Shown one piece after another: positions 6,228 through 10,131 of a stretch of 10,131 nt of DNA (positions are counted from its first letter, which is position 1; each line of letters opens with the position of its first letter). The translations under genes and the position numbers were made by a program. The DNA is from Bacteroidales bacterium GP3. Lineage in GTDB: Bacteria > Bacteroidota > Bacteroidia > Bacteroidales > Muribaculaceae. The stretch spans positions 427 through 10,557 of the forward strand of contig DAAK01000049.1 of NCBI GenBank assembly GCA_001701075.1. The letters run 5' to 3'. The notes beneath the pieces were generated by a model. That model was not told the DNA's origin and ran no database searches. It saw only the letters and a program-made list of their open reading frames with translations.

Positions 6228-7460
6228 ATGGAAACCAATGAAATTATTAAGCTTGTATCCGATGGTTTTGATCGGGCTAAGGGAGGATCTGCTTCTGAGG
6301 TATACGCTGAAGTCATGCCGTATCATGACAACAAGACATTGCCTCTGAAAAGTCATTATCCTTTTGGTTGGATCATCTATTATGCAATTCATCAGAGTCC
6401 TTCACATGCTATTCGGGAACGTAAGCAAATGCTTGCCCGATATCTTAACCTTCAGGTGGAACGGCCGCATAAATTGCATTCCATGATCTTGACTGAGGCA
6501 TTCCGGCTCTATAAAGACGCGGCCGATGCTTCTGCATTTTCAATAAATAAGGATGGGGTCAATCCAGTGACAGATGCTACGAGATTTTCAATCGTTAAGT
6601 TTACCGATTTATGGAATCTTTCAAATCTTCGTCCTGGCGACTGGCGTCGGAAGGAGCATGAGGGGAAGGAACTTCCTTCAACTGTAGAGAAGCTTATAAC
6701 AAGTTATGTAGATGAACTTTATGCTGCTCGTATGCCAGCTTCTCCTCAATTTATGGAGATAATAGATAGGGCTCTCGTTGAATATCCCGGTTCTTCCAAT
6801 CTATATGCACAATGTGCGCAACTGTATGAACTTGCTGGCGATAAGGAGGCAGCCATTGGAATGCTTCGTAATGCTATTCTTGCCTCTTCAACTAAGTTTT
6901 TCCTATGGAGTCGATTGGCCGCTCTGATTACTGACAAGGATGACTTGCGTCTCAAGGTCAGTCTTCTATATAAGGCACTTCGGTGTCCCGGACAGGAAGA
7001 TTTCAAGGGTAAGGTACACTTGAATCTTGCAGCGGCACTTGCTGAGGGAGGCGCATTTCCTCAGGCCAAATGGGAACTGAAATATGTAAAGAATCTTTAT
7101 GAAGAAAAAGGATGGAATCTTCCGCGTCTTTATCGTGAGACAGAAAAGAAAATTCCTACCGGTACTAAGGGCGCTGACCCGATGACAATATATGAAAAAG
7201 TAAAGTCTCTTGCAGAGGACTTTATATACGAGTCGTTGCCGGAGATTCCTGTCAGGAAGACATTCCATAAGGCGGCAGCCGAAACTACCGACCGCTATGG
7301 CAATCGCCGTCAGGGCCAGATTGCGTGGCGCGTTACGGATGATGAAGGTAATAATTACTGGTTTAACCCATCCCGCTACAACATACCGGAAAATCTTACT
7401 GCGGAGACTCCATTGAAGATAAAGGTATTCAATGGAAAAGTCGTCAAGGCTTTATTATAA
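6228..7460 (+). CDS. TPR-like protein of unknown function with a C-terminal beta-rich domain
   Basis: I do not know this protein's function. From ATG 6228 it has 410 residues, no signal peptide and no membrane segment, so it should be cytoplasmic. The N-terminal part (1-100) is helical and contains HYPFGWIIYYAIHQ (43-56) and RPHKLHSMILTEAFRLYKDA (79-98), with a look of conserved core residues. The middle (about 160-300) has TPR-like helix pairs, for example AQLYELAGDKEAAIGMLRNA (197-216) and LNLAAALAEGGAFPQAKWEL (265-284). The C-terminus (about 353-410) is different: TTDRYGNRRQGQIAWRVTDD and NNYWFNPSRYNI then short strands (PLKIKVFNGKVVKALL), suggesting a small beta-barrel, perhaps OB-like (inference). 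I vaguely connect it with DUF7017/DUF7021-type families but could not verify this. The frame stays open upstream to 6063 inside dut; I chose 6228 because it starts just after dut and the upstream part is a shadow of dut. The stop codon is part of a heptamer repeat. Confidence 0.85.
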   Translation: METNEIIKLVSDGFDRAKGGSASEVYAEVMPYHDNKTLPLKSHYPFGWIIYYAIHQSPSHAIRERKQMLARYLNLQVERPHKLHSMILTEAFRLYKDAADASAFSINKDGVNPVTDATRFSIVKFTDLWNLSNLRPGDWRRKEHEGKELPSTVEKLITSYVDELYAARMPASPQFMEIIDRALVEYPGSSNLYAQCAQLYELAGDKEAAIGMLRNAILASSTKFFLWSRLAALITDKDDLRLKVSLLYKALRCPGQEDFKGKVHLNLAAALAEGGAFPQAKWELKYVKNLYEEKGWNLPRLYRETEKKIPTGTKGADPMTIYEKVKSLAEDFIYESLPEIPVRKTFHKAAAETTDRYGNRRQGQIAWRVTDDEGNNYWFNPSRYNIPENLTAETPLKIKVFNGKVVKALL

Positions 7461-7485
7461 CGATTAACGATTAACGATCAACGAT
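7458..7485. repeat. Four tandem heptamers (TAACGAT x3 + CAACGAT)
   Basis: Units lie at 7458-7464, 7465-7471, 7472-7478 and 7479-7485. The first three are identical and the fourth differs at one base. The first unit's TAA is the stop codon of the TPR-like gene, and because the unit length is not a multiple of three, TAA recurs in other frames, so the array acts as a multi-frame stop. I recall similar TTAACGA repeats near gene ends in Bacteroidales genomes, but have not checked this. Confidence 0.85.
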
Positions 7486-7501
7486 AGGACTTTAGAATAA
7501 G

Positions 7502-7541
7502 AAAAGCGCCATAATGGGATTAAAACCAATATGGCGCTTTT
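7502..7541. terminator. Bidirectional intrinsic terminator between convergent genes
   Basis: AAAAGCGCCATA (7502-7513) and TATGGCGCTTTT (7530-7541) are perfect 12-bp inverted arms; after an A-A mismatch, TGG (7515-7517) pairs with CCA (7526-7528), leaving an 8-nt loop. A T tract follows on the plus strand and the mirrored A tract gives a T tract on the minus strand. It lies 41 bp after the TPR-like gene and 52 bp beyond the end of the convergent CotH gene, so it can serve both. Confidence 0.9.
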
Positions 7542-7593
7542 ATTATGTTTTTGCCTTAGTTTGCCTTAGAAAGCAAGGGAACAATATTTTTTA

Positions 7594-10005
7594 TTATTTC
7601 ACTGAAACTTTCTTGGAGGCATTTCCTTGGCGGAGGATGTAGATACCTTTGTTAAGGATGGATGAAGAGTTAAGAGTCAAGGCTGATGGATTAGCAAGGG
7701 ATCCGAGGAAGCGACCGGCAGTGTCATAAACATCGCATGGTTTTGTCGGGTCGATGTCGGCTTGCAGCTCATCAACGGCAAGAGGCTCGTTGCCAAGCAC
7801 AGGAGAAATAACTACTTTTGATCCTTCTGGCATGACTATCGAAAGAGTCTCAGTTTTATAATTAGATGTTGAAGTCTGTCCGCCAGAAGTCACAGTAACA
7901 TCCCAACCATTGACGTAGAGCCCGTCGGAGTCAGATACTGACTGTATGGTAAGATTACGTTCTGGGAAGAATTTGCCATCAAATTCATTGCCAGTGAGTT
8001 TTGCGCCATTTATGATAAGCGAGCGGCCATTGTCAGTGCCCTTGTTGATGGTAAGCTCAACAGGCTTTTTCAGGCTAAAGAAATTGGAAAGATGATCATA
8101 GAAGAATGTCCAGCGTTTTTTTGCCCAATTCTTTCCGTATTCTATCTCTTGACTATAGTTAGGCCACCAAGGATTGATCAGATCGCGGTGGTATTTATAT
8201 TCAAACTTAATTTCATTGTATCTTTTGTCGATACGGTCGATGATCACTTCAGGACGCAGGAAATCACCCATGTAAGCAGCACACCAGTCAATAAACATAT
8301 CCTTAAATTCCGGAGTGTCGAGGAGTCGGCGGAATAGACGAGTTGCGTCAGCGGTATTTGCCCAGTCGTTGCGGTGATTGTCGTAGCCAGGGGTAGTGAT
8401 CCAGTTGAGGGTCTTATAGCTTGAAGTCTGGCCATACAGACCTAATCCAAAATCTGTATCTTTAGAAATCCAACGCCATTTTCCACCATCAGCAATAGGA
8501 CGCCACATCACGATATTGTTGCCTGGGAAGTCTTCGTTATCATAGAAAGTAGCCATAATCATGAGGTTGCAGAATTCTTCTGTGTCCATCCATTGTTGGA
8601 ATTCCTCATATGAATGACCCTTTTCGGTGTAGAAATCCTTGAATGCATTGAAATTGTCCATTGAGCCTTCTTTCAGTTCCCACCAGTTTTCGATGATGTC
8701 GATGTCTTCGAGTCCGTCGTAGTAAGAATATACATAGTCTTCGTTGCTGCGAGGACGGATATTGAGCATACCTTTATATTCGCCGTTGATATATAGTATA
8801 ATTGGTCTTGATGGTTGCCAGTCGAGGTCGCAGTTCATGCCCATGCTTTGCTGTATTATAGCATCGCGCATATACATAGAGTCAAAGTCATTGCCGGAAT
8901 TTCGCATTTCAAACGATTTGAAATCAGATATTCCAGGAGTCTGGTCGGGGAAGAACTCGTAGTTGAAGCGTTTCTCACCGAAGCGTTTGTTGGCATATAC
9001 GGCGAGCGACTTAAGGGCATTTCCACGTGTAGCCCCACCTTTCACTCGGGTTTCGCACAGCTGATTGATACTGCTTTCTGTGTCTGCACCCTCGAAATAT
9101 TCGTAATTGATTGGTCGGCGCCAGTCGTATTCATAGTTCGGAGTATTGGGGGTGTAATTGCCCTGGACGTAAATTCCAAGTTTATTGTCGTAAAAATAAT
9201 CCTTGTTGGTTACGATTGAGACAACCGGAAGAGTGACCTCACGCGGATGCTTGATGTAAGAATGAGTGATGGAACGAGGGGAGAGATATCCTTCACAGAA
9301 GAGCTTGGCGCGGATTGGCTTTGTGGCTTGTATCTTAATTGGAGAGGAATATTTGTAGCTTTTTTCTGTGGGTTCTTTTCCATCTATTGTATATCTGATG
9401 ATGGTTCCTTCCGGGGCATCATCCGGTAGTGATAGTGTAAGAGAGAATGTCTCTGTAAAGACTTTGCCTGGAACGTCAAAAATAGGGTCTCCGAGTATTT
9501 CGTCGCAGATCGCTCCACAGTTTGCTGCTCCCGGGGTAGGCACAGCCTGATAACCCCAAGTTTCAGAATTGTCGGTCTCCCTACCGTATGCAATATTCGG
9601 TGCTGGCTGTTTTTTAAGGCCTTCGAGATGATCGACGACTTCATCGTTTTTAAAGAGATATACCGCACCATCTTTGCCGGATTCAAGACGGAAATCCGTA
9701 TGCAGCCCCTGCTCTTCTTTGTCGCAGTAAATCACGATATATTCCCCGGCAGGCACGGATTTTGCGGGGAGTTTGTAAGCTTTTTTTACCTTGTCTTTAG
9801 TTCCGATCTTGTAGTCGGCAAGGTTTTCGGCATCGGGGCCAGGGTTGTAGAGCTCTACCCAAGAGTCGGGGAATTCATTGAGATCGTCCATTATGCAGTC
9901 GATGTTAGACTGCATGATCTCGTTGATGACGAGGTCGGCCGAGGCCGATGAGGAGCCAGCTAAGGTGATAGCTGATAAGAGAAGAGAGCGATAAATCTTT
10001 TGCAT
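7594..10005 (-). CDS. Secreted CotH-family protein with lamin-tail domain and type IX sorting signal
   Basis: The 803-residue protein starts with a signal peptide (MQKIYRSLLLSAITLAGSSS, cleavage near residue 23). Next comes a lamin-tail domain (about 24-162: LVINEIMQSN, SWVELYNPGPDAENLADYKI, ending PTPGAAN), then a chitobiase C-terminal-like beta domain (about 172-252, with IRYTIDGKEPT). The CotH region (about 256-645) has VSIVT at its start, FEMRNSGND (365-373), RDAIIQQ (380-386), LYINGEYKGMLNI (404-416) and WRWISKDTDFGLG (510-522). A bacterial Ig-like or repeat beta region follows (about 649-737), then a T9SS type A sorting domain (about 757-803: VYDTAGRFLGSLA to a basic, beta-strand end). 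CotH of Bacillus spores is an atypical protein kinase; the D-x-D of DTDFG (516-518) is kept here, but the usual Glu after the NGxYxG turn is replaced by P418. It is probably exported through the outer membrane and surface-attached. The substrate is unknown, and catalysis is uncertain. Confidence 0.93.
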   Translation of the reverse strand: MQKIYRSLLLSAITLAGSSSASADLVINEIMQSNIDCIMDDLNEFPDSWVELYNPGPDAENLADYKIGTKDKVKKAYKLPAKSVPAGEYIVIYCDKEEQGLHTDFRLESGKDGAVYLFKNDEVVDHLEGLKKQPAPNIAYGRETDNSETWGYQAVPTPGAANCGAICDEILGDPIFDVPGKVFTETFSLTLSLPDDAPEGTIIRYTIDGKEPTEKSYKYSSPIKIQATKPIRAKLFCEGYLSPRSITHSYIKHPREVTLPVVSIVTNKDYFYDNKLGIYVQGNYTPNTPNYEYDWRRPINYEYFEGADTESSINQLCETRVKGGATRGNALKSLAVYANKRFGEKRFNYEFFPDQTPGISDFKSFEMRNSGNDFDSMYMRDAIIQQSMGMNCDLDWQPSRPIILYINGEYKGMLNIRPRSNEDYVYSYYDGLEDIDIIENWWELKEGSMDNFNAFKDFYTEKGHSYEEFQQWMDTEEFCNLMIMATFYDNEDFPGNNIVMWRPIADGGKWRWISKDTDFGLGLYGQTSSYKTLNWITTPGYDNHRNDWANTADATRLFRRLLDTPEFKDMFIDWCAAYMGDFLRPEVIIDRIDKRYNEIKFEYKYHRDLINPWWPNYSQEIEYGKNWAKKRWTFFYDHLSNFFSLKKPVELTINKGTDNGRSLIINGAKLTGNEFDGKFFPERNLTIQSVSDSDGLYVNGWDVTVTSGGQTSTSNYKTETLSIVMPEGSKVVISPVLGNEPLAVDELQADIDPTKPCDVYDTAGRFLGSLANPSALTLNSSSILNKGIYILRQGNASKKVSVK

Positions 10006-10043
10006 GATAGGTGTATAAGAGAAATTTGAGAATAAAATTTTTA

Positions 10044-10071
10044 CAAAGGTAATAAAAAATTATTTAACAAA
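10044..10071 (-). promoter_or_regulatory. Probable promoter of the CotH gene
   Basis: On the minus strand TACCTTTG (10051-10044) matches the -7 consensus TAnnTTTG, and TTTG (10071-10068) could be the -33 box, though the 16-bp spacer is shorter than the usual 19-20. The leader to the ATG at 10005 would be about 30 nt and AT-rich. From 10072 to the window edge I see no gene or further signal. Confidence 0.5.
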
Positions 10072-10131
10072 CAGAAAATGGCTCTATAAAAATGATGCAA
10101 TGTCTAAATTTCGAACTGTTGGAAGATTCGG

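Noticed and set aside
8815..9219. Plus-strand 134-codon frame antisense to the CotH gene
   Set aside because: The opposite strand encodes well-recognised CotH sequence throughout; there is no promoter or recognisable domain on the plus strand.
1..10131. Search for a novel defence, mobile or CRISPR system
   Set aside because: There is no repeat-spacer array, integrase, transposase, nuclease or toxin-antitoxin pair; the genes are housekeeping, efflux and surface functions.

Overview
The window looks like chromosomal DNA of a Bacteroidales gut-type bacterium, possibly Muribaculaceae; the family is a guess. The evidence is: promoters of the Bacteroidota type (TTTG, then TAnnTTTG about 19-20 bp later), start codons without Shine-Dalgarno sequences in AT-rich leaders, a type IX secretion C-terminal sorting domain on a CotH-family protein, and the large two-part RluA-family pseudouridine synthase that I associate with this phylum.

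Layout from left to right. Positions 1-1291 (minus strand) hold the first 430 codons of an RluA-type rRNA/tRNA pseudouridine synthase that runs off the left edge. A 389-bp divergent gap (1292-1680) follows. It holds a good promoter facing right, a 9-bp hairpin at the predicted transcript start, a possible 34-codon leader ORF whose stop codon lies in a second hairpin, and an 18-bp tandem repeat. Positions 1681-5622 (plus strand) are a tightly packed three-gene operon for a tripartite drug efflux pump: outer membrane TolC-like channel, HlyD/EmrA-like periplasmic adaptor and a 14-helix MFS (EmrB/DHA2-like) transporter. The genes overlap by 4 bp or sit 1 bp apart. Positions 5692-7460 are a second plus-strand unit: a well-placed promoter, dUTPase (dut), and a 410-residue TPR-like protein of unknown function 22 bp downstream.

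The TPR gene ends in a four-unit heptamer repeat (TAACGAT) that includes its own stop codon. Next comes a strong hairpin with A/T tracts on both sides, which should terminate transcription from both directions. Positions 7594-10005 (minus strand) encode an 803-residue secreted CotH-family protein with lamin-tail, chitobiase-C-like, CotH and T9SS sorting regions; its promoter lies just upstream, near the right edge.

Most of the window is ordinary housekeeping and efflux content. I found no CRISPR array, tRNA, rRNA, transposase or clear defence system. The parts that deserve a second look are the structured leader of the efflux operon, the altered motif in the CotH domain, the uncharacterised C-terminal domain of the TPR protein, and the Cys/His cluster in the pseudouridine synthase extension.
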